NCBI RefSeq assembly: GCF_010671595.1
Contig: NZ_JAABOP010000002.1
Coordinates: 496,001 to 560,000 of the forward strand
Direction of reading: 5' to 3'
Origin: Muriicola jejuensis
Lineage (GTDB): Bacteria > Bacteroidota > Bacteroidia > Flavobacteriales > Flavobacteriaceae
DNA length: 64,000 nucleotides
The notes beneath the pieces are model-generated. The model saw nothing but the letters and a program-made list of their open reading frames with translations. It was not told where the DNA came from and ran no database searches. The position numbers and the translations under genes were made by a program. The stretch's first letter is position 1, and the number at the start of each line of letters is the position of its first letter. Of the stretch, positions 17,778 to 26,195 are shown piece after piece.

Positions 17778-18101
17778 ATGGAATACAAGGGAACAGAAAA
17801 CGAAAAATACGAAAGAGCTAAAAAAAGGGTAGAAGAGCTCAAGGGATTCTATATCCATTTAACTGTGTATGTGGTAATAAATTCCTTTATTCTCCTGAAC
17901 ATGCTCGTCAGGTCGTGGAACGGCACAGAGCCCTTCTGGCAGTTCAGCACTTTTTTTACTCCATTTTTCTGGGGGATCGGCCTGGCGTTCCACGCCTTCA
18001 AGGCATTTGATTACAACCCTGTCTTGGGCAAGAAATGGGAAGAAAGACAGATCAGGAAGTTGATCGAAAAAGACAAGAGAGACGCGTCAAAATACAAATA
18101 G
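17778..18101 (+). CDS. 2TM-domain membrane protein (second of three)
   Basis: A 107-residue 2TM protein: RAKKRVEELKGFYIHLTVYVV, a first helix with IILLNMLV, then FFWGIGLAFHAFKAFDYNP and GKKWEERQIRKLIEKDK. It has the same domain architecture as its neighbours. The next gene starts just two bases after its stop, supporting cotranslation. Confidence 0.92.
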   Translation: MEYKGTENEKYERAKKRVEELKGFYIHLTVYVVINSFILLNMLVRSWNGTEPFWQFSTFFTPFFWGIGLAFHAFKAFDYNPVLGKKWEERQIRKLIEKDKRDASKYK

Positions 18102-18103
18102 TC

Positions 18104-18445
18104 ATGGAAAATACGGGACTTACCGCCTATAAAAAGGCGCAGGAAAGGGTCAGGAGGATAAAGGGATTCTACAAACACCTCACCGCCTACCTGATCGTGA
18201 ATACCATCATAGTGATCGAGGGATTAAGGGGTATCGGAATCCTTGAAATGAAGATGAATGATTTGGATCCTGCCTTTTTGGAATGGTTGTTCTGGAATGT
18301 GCTGGCGGTACCTGTACTGTGGGGAATAGGATTATTATTCCACGGTCTGAGGGTATTTGGCCCCCAGATGAAATTCGTAAAAGAATGGGAGGAAAACCAG
18401 ATCCGCAGATGGATGGAGAAGGAGGAAGGGCCCCGATGGCAATAG
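18104..18445 (+). CDS. 2TM-domain membrane protein (third of three)
   Basis: A 113-residue 2TM protein: AQERVRRIKGFYKHLTAYLIV, second helix VLWGIGLLFHGLRVFGP, tail VKEWEENQIRRWMEKEE. The start is the ATG at 18104; an earlier start inside the previous gene would add unrelated residues. The WEERKIR-type tail is changed to WEENQIR here, so this copy is the most divergent. Confidence 0.92.
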   Translation: MENTGLTAYKKAQERVRRIKGFYKHLTAYLIVNTIIVIEGLRGIGILEMKMNDLDPAFLEWLFWNVLAVPVLWGIGLLFHGLRVFGPQMKFVKEWEENQIRRWMEKEEGPRWQ

Positions 18446-18473
18446 ACGAACACGAACAGCATAACACAGAGAA

Positions 18474-19232
18474 ATGGAAGTGATCATCATTGAGGACGAA
18501 AAACCCGCTGCCAGAAGGCTGGAAAGAATGCTGGAAAAACTCGGGATCCAATCGGGGCAAACCCTGCATTCCGTAGAGGAATCCCTGAAATGGTTCCAGC
18601 AAAATCCCCATCCCGACCTCATTTTTCTGGATATACAGCTTTCGGACGGTCTGTCCTTCGAGATCTTTGATCTCCTGGAGATCCGCAGTTCCATCATTTT
18701 CACGACCGCCTTCGACGAATATGCCCTTCAGGCCTTCAAACTGAACAGCATCGATTACCTGCTCAAACCCATTGATGAGGATGAACTGAAAAAAGCAGTC
18801 GATAAATTCAGGTCCCGGACCTCAGGCCTCGCCCCGAAAATGGCCATTGATTTTGAGGACATCAAAAAGATGCTGATCAATCCGATCGAGAGGGAATACA
18901 AAATGCGATTTACGGTAAGGGTAGGGCAGCACCTCAAGATCATCCATGCAGATGATGTGGAATGTTTCTACAGCGAGAACAAGGGTACCTATGCCGCGAT
19001 CACGGAAGGCAGGTCTTACCTTCTGGATACCACCCTGGAGCAGCTCGAAACCGAAATCCCACCAAAGCTGTTTTTTCGGGTTAGCAGGAAATATATCGTA
19101 AACGTCAACCACATAAAAGATATCATTTCCTATACCAATTCGAGGCTTCAGATCAAGCTGAAAAAGAATGGGACAGAGGAGATCATCGTGAGCAGAGAGC
19201 GCGTAAGGGATTTTAAGTTATGGTTGGAATGA
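18474..19232 (+). CDS. REC-LytTR response regulator of the 2TM unit
   Basis: A 252-residue response regulator with a receiver domain (acidic E7/D8, phospho-acceptor D53 in LIFLDIQLSDG, Lys in YLLKP) and a LytTR domain (VECFYSENKGTYAAI, LFFRVSRKYIVNVNHIKD). It closes the unit that starts with the LytS-type kinase, 28 bases after the last 2TM gene, and is its likely output. A linker of about 30 residues follows the receiver. Confidence 0.95.
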   Translation: MEVIIIEDEKPAARRLERMLEKLGIQSGQTLHSVEESLKWFQQNPHPDLIFLDIQLSDGLSFEIFDLLEIRSSIIFTTAFDEYALQAFKLNSIDYLLKPIDEDELKKAVDKFRSRTSGLAPKMAIDFEDIKKMLINPIEREYKMRFTVRVGQHLKIIHADDVECFYSENKGTYAAITEGRSYLLDTTLEQLETEIPPKLFFRVSRKYIVNVNHIKDIISYTNSRLQIKLKKNGTEEIIVSRERVRDFKLWLE

Positions 19233-19271
19233 AGATATTCAATTATCTGAAAAACAACTGAGTAATACTAT

Positions 19272-20501
19272 CTATAGATTTTTCTTATAGTCCTTTTTTT
19301 GCCCGTTTTCCACCTTTTTTATGACCCGGTTCTCATCGAAGGAGGAGGGCAGTAAGGTAGGGATCAGTTTGATAAAGATGGGCAGGAGTACGGCTCCACC
19401 GGGCAGCATGAAGATGGCCAGGGAAGGGATACTTTTAAAGATATCCATCAGCTGTTCCTGTACTTTTTTCTTTTCCGAGACACTCAATTCCTTTACGGTC
19501 CCTTTCGAGATGAGGTAGACCAGTTCTTTGCTTTCAGACAGTTCCTTCTGCAAGCGCTTGCTGTTTCTGAGGATGAGTTTATTCACCACCCGGGACATGC
19601 TGTCGTAGAACTGAACCGCGATGTTGGTGTCCTTTAGGAAGGAGATCTTTTTGATGTTCTTCTTGAAGAATGCAGCGATCTCCTCGAGGGAGGCTGCGAT
19701 CTGTTTGTCATTGAACCCCATGTCCTTTCCTATCCCATAGATATACTGGGATTCTTTATAATCCACGGAATAATCTTCCCATACCGTAAGGCTGGCCACA
19801 TCGAGAAAGTACTGATTCTCCCAAGGAGAGCAGTTATGGATCAACATCTCTCTGTAGGTGCCGTCGAACTTTTGGTCCTCGGCATTGATAAAGGTCAGGG
19901 AAGAAGCAAACAACTGGGAGAGTTTTTCATCTGCCCTGTTCTTTTCCTTGGCATTGAGGGCGTGGTAGGTGATATTGATGGTCAGGTATTCCAGTTTCTG
20001 AGCCTGTTTCACCACTTCTTTCTCTCCCCTGAGGAAAAATCGGAAGGTGAGTACATCGATAAAGAGAAGGGAATTGGTGATAATGCTATTAAAGGTCCTG
20101 GTGACCACATTGTCGTCCAAAAATACCCTGGAATCGATCAGGGCTTCCAGTTGATCGGAGGTCTTTTTCCCGGTTAGGATCTTGTTGAGGAAGGAACTCC
20201 GACCTATGTTGAGTTCCTTGTAAAAGGTGAAAATGGTCTCCAGAAACTTCTCAAAATCGCCTTTCTGCCTTTCTATGGTAAATGTGAAATACAGGGCCGT
20301 AAGCAGGTTGATCTTCCCGCGTTCATCTTCCGATGGTTCATGCTCTATGGTAATAAAGGGAGGTACCCCCACGTTGATCCCATAGACGAACCCGTATTCT
20401 TTGAGACTGGCGTACAGAGTAGCGAAGTCTGAGTACACGCCCGACTTGTTTTGAACGACTTCACCAAATTTGTTGATCCAACCAGGTCCCGAGGGATTCA
20501 T
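19272..20501 (-). CDS. LETM1-related biofilm-associated protein
   Basis: A 409-residue protein starting MNPSGPGWINKFGEV. It is largely helical, with a C-terminal hydrophobic stretch (IPSLAIFMLPGGAVLLPIFIKLIPTL) resembling the ribosome-binding/membrane segment of LETM1. NCBI uses the name LETM1-related biofilm-associated protein for such flavobacterial proteins. Eukaryotic LETM1 is a mitochondrial inner-membrane ion-homeostasis factor; the bacterial role is poorly known. An upstream in-frame start would add 24 residues unlike the family. Convergent with the LytTR regulator, 39 bases apart. Confidence 0.85.
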   Translation of the reverse strand: MNPSGPGWINKFGEVVQNKSGVYSDFATLYASLKEYGFVYGINVGVPPFITIEHEPSEDERGKINLLTALYFTFTIERQKGDFEKFLETIFTFYKELNIGRSSFLNKILTGKKTSDQLEALIDSRVFLDDNVVTRTFNSIITNSLLFIDVLTFRFFLRGEKEVVKQAQKLEYLTINITYHALNAKEKNRADEKLSQLFASSLTFINAEDQKFDGTYREMLIHNCSPWENQYFLDVASLTVWEDYSVDYKESQYIYGIGKDMGFNDKQIAASLEEIAAFFKKNIKKISFLKDTNIAVQFYDSMSRVVNKLILRNSKRLQKELSESKELVYLISKGTVKELSVSEKKKVQEQLMDIFKSIPSLAIFMLPGGAVLLPIFIKLIPTLLPSSFDENRVIKKVENGQKKDYKKNL

Positions 20502-20791
20502 GATATGCGATTTAAGCCCAAAGTACATTAAAAAATGGCTTATCTGAAACTCGGGATGCCTGTTTCCGTACAATTACCATACAGCAGGCCTATCCCAAAT
20601 GAGTTAAAAGGCAGGTTTACCCTTGCATTTCATCGAAAAGCGCTTCTCCTTTGTTCGATTTTCCTCAGGAATATTAGGATATTCTAGACGAAATGTATAG
20701 TTTTATCGTTAAAGTTCATGACTAGTGTCCCAAATATTATTCTTGAGCGATTTAGTTAACAGATAAGTAACCGACCCAAATCACCTACGTT

Positions 20792-20893
20792 ATGGAATAT
20801 TTCCTCTTCATTAGCTGGTCCATCGCTATGTTAATTGTCTTCATTAAAATTTGGATGGCCAACCGCTCCTTGCAAAATTTATTGAGAAAGTAA
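20792..20893 (+). CDS. possible 33-aa small membrane protein
   Basis: ATG to TAA, 33 codons: a short hydrophobic helix (FLFISWSIAMLIVFIKIW) with a basic tail ending LLRK. This is the pattern of many bacterial small membrane proteins. It sits alone in a 570-base gap and a strong terminator lies 135 bases downstream on the same strand. There is no clear ribosome binding site, which is common in Bacteroidota. Chance occurrence cannot be excluded. Confidence 0.33.
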   Translation: MEYFLFISWSIAMLIVFIKIWMANRSLQNLLRK

Positions 20894-21027
20894 TTCCAGC
20901 TATAGAACACGTTTTTACTCCAGAAAGGTCTTTATTAAAACGGAAATGGCGTTACCAGGGCCTGTGAGGTTCTTTACCGCGTAACTCCATGTGAGTTCAC
21001 AGGGTCATTCGTTTTACAAGGCATTAA

Positions 21028-21056
21028 AAAAGCCGTCTGATGACGGCTTTTCTATT
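21028..21056. terminator. bidirectional terminator downstream of sodC
   Basis: Stem AAAAGCCGTC / GACGGCTTTT with loop TGAT, A-rich before and T-rich after. It ends sodC (minus strand) and would also end any plus-strand transcript from the 20.8 kb gap. Confidence 0.9.
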
Positions 21057-21072
21057 TTTTGGGTAAGGTCCT

Positions 21073-21660
21073 TTATTTGATGATACCTGTACAACTGATC
21101 CTGGCTCCTGCCGCCCCGCTGGGCTGTGACACGAAGTCATCCACTCCCTGGTGTACGATCACGGCTTTTCCGGTAATGTTTTTAGTTGTATCCTCACAGC
21201 TCAGGCACCAGAGGTCGGTTGTGAACTCCACGGTGGCATTGCCATCGGCATCGGCGGTGAAATTCCCTATATCCCCCCTGTGATAGCCTTCGCTCATTCC
21301 CCATTTCCCGTGGGGTTCGGAAGTAGGGTTCCAGTGGCCCCCGGTGGAGGTCCCATCGGCTGCTGAGCAGTCGGCCTTCTCATGGATATGAATGGCGTGC
21401 TCCCCGGGAGTGAGACCTGAAAAACTCGCTTTCATCATGACCTTGCCATCTTTTTCAGTAAATGAAACCTCTCCTGCTACCTTGCTGTCGCTCTTGGGTT
21501 CCATCTTAAAGGCGATGGTCTCTTCCATCACTTCTTCTTTGACCATTTCCACCGCCTCATCCATTTCTTCAGCGGCTTCACTGGCCTCCTTCTTTGCTTC
21601 TTTACAGCCAAATCCGAGGATCAGTAGAAGGCTTAATGCAGATAATTTCAATATTTTCAT
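21073..21660 (-). CDS. sodC: Cu/Zn superoxide dismutase lipoprotein
   Basis: A 195-residue SodC that dismutates superoxide in the periplasm or at the outer membrane. The lipobox ends LGFGC (Cys19). A Glu/Lys-rich linker of about 30 residues (EASEAAEEMDEAVEMVKEE) precedes the catalytic domain. Metal ligands are visible in HAIHIHEKADC, GGHWNP, EPHGKWG, YHRGDIGN and VIVHQGVDDF. The structural disulfide cysteines (ADC and ISC) are both present. It complements oxyR and dps 15 kb away. Confidence 0.95.
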   Translation of the reverse strand: MKILKLSALSLLLILGFGCKEAKKEASEAAEEMDEAVEMVKEEVMEETIAFKMEPKSDSKVAGEVSFTEKDGKVMMKASFSGLTPGEHAIHIHEKADCSAADGTSTGGHWNPTSEPHGKWGMSEGYHRGDIGNFTADADGNATVEFTTDLWCLSCEDTTKNITGKAVIVHQGVDDFVSQPSGAAGARISCTGIIK

Positions 21661-21685
21661 GGTACGTGTTTTTTAATTCAACTCC

Positions 21686-21716
21686 TAAAGTTACGTAAAA
21701 ATAAAGGCGGAGTCAA
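21686..21716 (-). promoter_or_regulatory. sodC promoter, near Bacteroidota consensus
   Basis: On the minus strand TTG, a 20-base spacer, then TAACTTTA, one mismatch from the -7 consensus TAnnTTTG. It lies 26 bases before the sodC ATG. Confidence 0.5.
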
Positions 21717-21735
21717 TCTACAACTCCGATCCTTT

Positions 21736-22431
21736 TCATTTCTTCTTCCTCAGGTCCGGGTTGAAGAAGAGGGCCACCTGGAGTCGGTCGAAATCGATCC
21801 TGCTAAAGTGGTTCTTCAGATATCCCACCTGTAAACTGCTGTTTTCTGTGATATGCACTCCTAAGGCAACATAGAGACGGTTTTGATTAAAGATATCATC
21901 CTGTAAATTGAGAAACACCTCATCATAGGCGTTGAGGAAAAAGGTATCGGTCAGGGGGAGGGTCACCTGCAGTCGGTACCTCGCCCTGTGTTGCGTATCC
22001 GTGAAATCACCAAAATCAATGAACCGCTGTTCCAGGCGATACCGGTGTTCAAAAAGGAACTCCCCGACCTTATTCTTCAAAATGAACTGCTGAAAGATCC
22101 TGTGCTCTTTGGAATCTATGTCCCCTTCGAATTCTTCAAACGTATTGTCGGTGAGGATATAGGCGTATCCCAGGGTGGCGATGGCATCGGGATTGATGTG
22201 GTAGTTCAGACCGGTCCGCAGCAGGAGCTGGTTAAAATTTCCCTGGGTCTCGAAATACCGGAACTGGGCTTCCGAATGGATACTGAGTTTATCGGAAACC
22301 TGATTTGTGCCAAAGTACATATACCAGGCCCCCCAGTTTTCTTCTCCAGTTTCCTGGGCTCCTACCAGTCCGGAAACGAGCAATATGAGGGCAAGGACAA
22401 TGTACTTTATGGATCTTTTACGTTCACTCAT
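21736..22431 (-). CDS. DUF2490 outer-membrane protein
   Basis: A 231-residue protein with a signal peptide (ALILLVSGLVGAQ) and a DUF2490 beta-barrel domain: NWGAWYMYFGTNQVSDKLSIHSE, YRFQ-like HRARYRLQV and ENSSLQVGYLKNHF. Members are predicted small outer-membrane barrels of unknown role. The start is ATG 22431; a TTG 30 bases further up would overlap the preceding gene. Probably cotranscribed with the upstream VPS10/BNR gene, 26 bases away. Confidence 0.88.
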   Translation of the reverse strand: MSERKRSIKYIVLALILLVSGLVGAQETGEENWGAWYMYFGTNQVSDKLSIHSEAQFRYFETQGNFNQLLLRTGLNYHINPDAIATLGYAYILTDNTFEEFEGDIDSKEHRIFQQFILKNKVGEFLFEHRYRLEQRFIDFGDFTDTQHRARYRLQVTLPLTDTFFLNAYDEVFLNLQDDIFNQNRLYVALGVHITENSSLQVGYLKNHFSRIDFDRLQVALFFNPDLRKKK

Positions 22432-22457
22432 GGTAACGGGTTCTTGGTTCTCACTTA

Positions 22458-25400
22458 TCAATCGAGTGTGAAGCTCGAAGTATCTTTGAACAGGTTCAGG
22501 TTCAGGGGTTCTATCGTCTGCCTATAGGTCTTCCAATCCTCATTGAAAAACGCATTGGTCTTATCCAGGGCACTTTTCAGTTCGGCTTCGGCAAAATTCA
22601 TGAGTTGCGTCTCCGTAGAAGTGATCCCGGTTTTTCTGGAGCTCACATACTGGCTTGCGATCCCTATCCTCCTGGTAACGGTCATCTCGGGATTTCGGGT
22701 GATCCCCTGTCGCTTGTCCTCTTTTCCCAGAAAGAGGTCGATGAGTCCGTCGATCTTTTTGACGATCTCTTTGGAGGATTTGATCTCTTCCTTGAACTTT
22801 TCCTTGTCGAGGTCGGTGAGATCTTTCTGGTATTTCTCGGCGATCTTCTTGCTCTCCGCAAGCTGTTCTACCGCATCCGCGGCTGTTTGCATGAATCCTT
22901 CCAACTTCTTGGCGGCCGTGTAAACCTCCTCGATGGCGTTCCGGGATACTTGAAGTCTGGGGTCTGAGGCGACCGTGATCTCGGTTTCATCCCTGTGATC
23001 TCCGAGGGAGACCACTACCCGGTATTTCCCGGGTTTTACGTCAACCCCACCAGACTCCCGGGTTCGCTTGCGCAGGGTACGGGAAGGCCTGTCCGGGCCT
23101 TTTTCGTCCATTCTCCAGTAAACCCTGTGAAAGCCGGCTTTTTCAGGAGTTTTGTACTTCAGGGTCCGGATCAGGTCCTCTCCCCTGAAGATCTCTACCA
23201 CTACGGAATCTTTTGTCTTTTTGGAGGTCTCTGAGTCCTTATCCTCTTCACCTTCCTCAGCAGTATCCTTTCCGTTCTTTTTGGCTTCCTCCTTTTTCCC
23301 TTCCTTCAGGAAATAAGTGATCATCGCTCCTTCTTCCCGGTTCTTGGCATTGAAGATGGCATCAGCGCCAAAACGGCTCCCCGAAGGCTGCTGATAGGCT
23401 GCCTGATAGGCCACCGGAGGATCAAAGACCGCGATGGGTTTGCTTAGGACCGCGGGGTCTGCGGCTACGGCCCTTAGGGGTCGGATATCATCCAATACCC
23501 AGGCAGCACGTCCGAAGGTGCCTATGACGAGGTCCTGTTCACGGGGATGTATCGCCAGGTCCTTGGTGGAAACCGTTGGGAATCCTTCGGTCCATTTTTG
23601 CCATGTACCCGCACCATTAAAGGAAACATATAGTCCGTCATCCGTACCCAGGAACATCAGCTCAGGATTTTCGGGGTCTTCTATGATGGAGAGGGTGTAA
23701 CTCTTGACATCGTTCCCATCGACGATGCGCTCCCAGGTCTTTCCGTAATCCCTTGTCCTGTAGGCGTAGGGGGTATAGTTGAACCTTCGGTAGTCATTGG
23801 CGATCAAAAGGGCTTCCCCTTTGTTCTTAGCCGAGGCCCTGATCTGCGCGATCCAGCTGCCCTTAGGCAGGCCTTTTAGATTCTGGGTCACTTCCGTCCA
23901 GCTGGATCCCCCGTTCATGGTAATATGCACCCTGCCGTCATCGGTGCCTACCCAGAGCATATCCCTCTCGGCCGGGGAAGGTTCTATAACTAATATAGTA
24001 CAGTGGTTCTCGGCCCCGGTGGCATCCATGGTGAGTCCGCCGCTCTCGCTCTGTTTGAGTTTCTCCGGATCATTGGTGGTGAGGTCCGGGGAGATCACTT
24101 TCCAGGTGAGGCCTTTGTCCGTGCTTTTGTGGACAAACTGGCTGCCGAAATACACAGTGCTGTTGTCAAAAGGATCCTGTCCTATCCCCGCGTTCCAGTT
24201 GAAGCGCAATTCAGTCCCGGCATCAGGAGGGGTGGGGCGTACCGTATAATTGTTCCCCGTGATATGGTCATACCGACTGACATTCCCCTGCTGACTCATG
24301 GCATACCCGAAACGGGAATCATCCAAGTCGGGGACCACATCGAAACCATCCCCGAATTCGATCTCCTGCCAGTAACTGTTTCGGATGCCCTGGTCTTTCC
24401 AGACATAGGCCGGACCCCTCCATGAGCCGTTGTCCTGCATGCCCCCGTAGACGTTGTACGGATATTCGTTGTCTGTGCTGATGTGGTAGAATTGCCCAAC
24501 GGGAAGGTTGCCGATAAATTGCCAGCTCTCACCCCGGTCACGGGTGATGTTGAGTCCCCCGTCATTTCCGTCGATCATGTAATTCCCATCCTCCGGGTGG
24601 ATCCACCAGGCGTGATGGTCTGGGTGGACACCATTGTTTACCCTGTAGGCCGGCATCAGCTCAGAAAAGTTCTTTCCACCATCTATAGAGACGTTGACAT
24701 AGGTAAAGACGGAATACACGCGATTCTCGTTCTGAGGATCTACGTAGATCTCGGAGTAATAGAAGGGCCTGTTTCCGATATCTTCCTTGTCGTTGATCTT
24801 TTTCCAGGTAAAACCCCCGTCTTCGGACCTGTAGAGGGCGTTCTTTTTCGCCTCCACCAGGGCATAGACCACATTGGGCCTGCTCCGGGCCACGGCGATC
24901 CCGATCCGGCCCAGTTCCCCTTTTGGCAGGCCGTCATCTTCCGTTATCTTCTTCCAGTGTTCCCCTCCGTCGTGGGTCATGTAGAGTCCGCTTCCGGGAC
25001 CCCCTGATTTAAAGAACCAGGGATCCCTTTTGTGTTCCCACATGGCTGCGAAGATCTTGTTGGGGTTGGTCGGGTCCATGACCATATCGGCCACCCCTGT
25101 GCGGTTGTTTACAAAAAGGATCTTATTCCAGGTCTTCCCCCCATCCGTCGTCTTAAAAACCCCTCGTTCCGGATGTTCTCCCCAGGGTGATCCGATGGCG
25201 CCCACATAGACCGTATTCGGATCCGTGGGGTCTATGATGATGCGATGTATGTGTCGGGTTTTTTCCAATCCCATCAGGGTCCAGTTCTTACCCCCGTCCA
25301 GGGACCGGTATACACCGTATCCGCCATTAAGGCTGTTCCTGGGGTTCCCTTCTCCTGTACCCACCCAGATCACTGAGGGGTTACTTTGCTGAATGGCGAC

Positions 25401-25667
25401 AGCCCCAATGGAAGCGGTGACTTCCTTATCGAATACCGGATCCCATTTGATCCCTCCTGAGGTGGACTTCCACAAGCCGCCCGAAGCGGTTCCCGCAAAG
25501 ATGATGTCGGGGTCGCTCTGTACCGCATCAATGGCAGTGACCCTGCCACTCATGCCGCCGGGTCCTATATTCCGCGGTTTAAGGTCCTGCACCAGGTCCA
25601 TCGTAAACTCTTGGGCAATCAGGGAAAGGGATGCCAGGAGCATCAGGGGTAGTAGTGTTCTTTTCAT
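22458..25667 (-). CDS. large exported VPS10/sortilin-like BNR propeller protein
   Basis: A 1069-residue exported protein with a signal peptide (ASLSLIAQ). It is built from many BNR/Asp-box repeats: VYRSLDGGKNWTLM, VFKTTDGGKTWNKI, GLYMTHDGGEHWKKI, ALYRSEDGGFTWKKI. These form a VPS10/sortilin-like beta-propeller over about 700 residues. A helical, Lys/Glu-rich C-terminal region follows (LEGFMQTAADAVEQL). Such proteins are often annotated glycosyl hydrolase, but I see no catalytic motif. Likely surface or periplasmic; ligand unknown. Confidence 0.9.
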   Translation of the reverse strand: MKRTLLPLMLLASLSLIAQEFTMDLVQDLKPRNIGPGGMSGRVTAIDAVQSDPDIIFAGTASGGLWKSTSGGIKWDPVFDKEVTASIGAVAIQQSNPSVIWVGTGEGNPRNSLNGGYGVYRSLDGGKNWTLMGLEKTRHIHRIIIDPTDPNTVYVGAIGSPWGEHPERGVFKTTDGGKTWNKILFVNNRTGVADMVMDPTNPNKIFAAMWEHKRDPWFFKSGGPGSGLYMTHDGGEHWKKITEDDGLPKGELGRIGIAVARSRPNVVYALVEAKKNALYRSEDGGFTWKKINDKEDIGNRPFYYSEIYVDPQNENRVYSVFTYVNVSIDGGKNFSELMPAYRVNNGVHPDHHAWWIHPEDGNYMIDGNDGGLNITRDRGESWQFIGNLPVGQFYHISTDNEYPYNVYGGMQDNGSWRGPAYVWKDQGIRNSYWQEIEFGDGFDVVPDLDDSRFGYAMSQQGNVSRYDHITGNNYTVRPTPPDAGTELRFNWNAGIGQDPFDNSTVYFGSQFVHKSTDKGLTWKVISPDLTTNDPEKLKQSESGGLTMDATGAENHCTILVIEPSPAERDMLWVGTDDGRVHITMNGGSSWTEVTQNLKGLPKGSWIAQIRASAKNKGEALLIANDYRRFNYTPYAYRTRDYGKTWERIVDGNDVKSYTLSIIEDPENPELMFLGTDDGLYVSFNGAGTWQKWTEGFPTVSTKDLAIHPREQDLVIGTFGRAAWVLDDIRPLRAVAADPAVLSKPIAVFDPPVAYQAAYQQPSGSRFGADAIFNAKNREEGAMITYFLKEGKKEEAKKNGKDTAEEGEEDKDSETSKKTKDSVVVEIFRGEDLIRTLKYKTPEKAGFHRVYWRMDEKGPDRPSRTLRKRTRESGGVDVKPGKYRVVVSLGDHRDETEITVASDPRLQVSRNAIEEVYTAAKKLEGFMQTAADAVEQLAESKKIAEKYQKDLTDLDKEKFKEEIKSSKEIVKKIDGLIDLFLGKEDKRQGITRNPEMTVTRRIGIASQYVSSRKTGITSTETQLMNFAEAELKSALDKTNAFFNEDWKTYRQTIEPLNLNLFKDTSSFTLD

Positions 25668-25760
25668 TTGGTGTAACTTATATAGACAAGGGCTAAATAT
25701 ACCAAAAAGGCCCCGGGAAATTCTTAAAGAGTTGTTAATGAAGATCCCGTTTCATTCACC

Positions 25761-25768
25761 TAATTTTG
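25761..25768 (+). promoter_or_regulatory. -7 box of the SdpI-like gene
   Basis: TAATTTTG matches the Bacteroidota -7 consensus TAnnTTTG exactly, 37 bases before ATG 25806. A -33 TTG at the usual spacing is not evident. Confidence 0.45.
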
Positions 25769-25805
25769 TACAAAAGACATAGAGATCGTGCAGCCTCTCT
25801 TCGGG

Positions 25806-26144
25806 ATGAACCCCATTTTTTTATTTCTGGCCATTACCGGCATCACCTTCGTATTCCTGGGTGCGATCCTGAGAAAGTACCCGCCGAAAAGGATCAACCA
25901 CTTATACGGATACCGAACCAAAACCTCCATGCAATCTCAGGACCGATGGGACCACGCCCAGGTCTATTCTGCCAATGAAATGATCAAACAGGGTGCGATC
26001 ATGGGCGTCCTGGGCTTGTCATTGGCAATTATCACGGATATGGATGAGATCACCAGCGTCGTGATCTTTGTCCTTTTACTGGCGATGTGTTGTGTGGCCC
26101 TGTTCCTCCGGACCGAGCGTAGTCTGAGGAAAAAATTCAAATAA
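25806..26144 (+). CDS. SdpI-family membrane protein
   Basis: A 112-residue protein with three hydrophobic segments (about 4-20, 62-80, 82-100) and the SdpI signature YGYRTKTSMQSQDRWDHAQVYS at about 33-54. Bacillus SdpI is an immunity/signal protein against the SdpC toxin; most relatives are of unknown function. ATG 25806 is preferred over a GTG 18 bases upstream because it puts the hydrophobic helix at the N-terminus and leaves a normal leader after the -7 box. Confidence 0.85.
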   Translation: MNPIFLFLAITGITFVFLGAILRKYPPKRINHLYGYRTKTSMQSQDRWDHAQVYSANEMIKQGAIMGVLGLSLAIITDMDEITSVVIFVLLLAMCCVALFLRTERSLRKKFK

Positions 26145-26173
26145 AAAAGTGCCTTACCGGGTGGTAAAGGCAC
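26142..26173 (-). terminator. terminator of the 171-aa lipoprotein gene
   Basis: Stem GTGCCTTACC / GGTAAAGGCAC with a one-base bulge. On the minus strand it is followed by TTTTTTA, a clean U tract, so it ends the lipoprotein gene at 26196. It may also serve the SdpI-like gene. Confidence 0.85.
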
Positions 26174-26195
26174 TGTCTTTAAGGACAATGAAGCC

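Larger units (their letters stand above)
20502..21072. other. 571-base intergenic region with a dyad and possible tiny ORF
   Basis: The longest non-coding stretch in the window. It holds the perfect dyad GAATAT-TAGG-ATATTC (20669-20684), the possible 33-aa ORF at 20792 and a strong terminator at 21028. A weak hairpin AACTC-CATGT-GAGTT lies near 20980-21000. I see no tRNA or known ncRNA family. The 168 bases before the LETM1-related start carry no clear promoter consensus. Confidence 0.5.

Noticed and set aside
20980-21000. Hairpin AACTC-CATGT-GAGTT as a possible small RNA
   Set aside because: The 5-bp stem is too short to support an RNA gene call.
22431-22461. TTG start for the DUF2490 gene overlapping the upstream stop
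   Set aside because: The ATG at 22431 gives a normal signal peptide; the TTG adds residues unlike a signal sequence.
22458-25667. Calling the 1069-residue BNR protein a glycosyl hydrolase (sialidase)
   Set aside because: Asp-box repeats occur in many propellers and no sialidase catalytic residues are visible.
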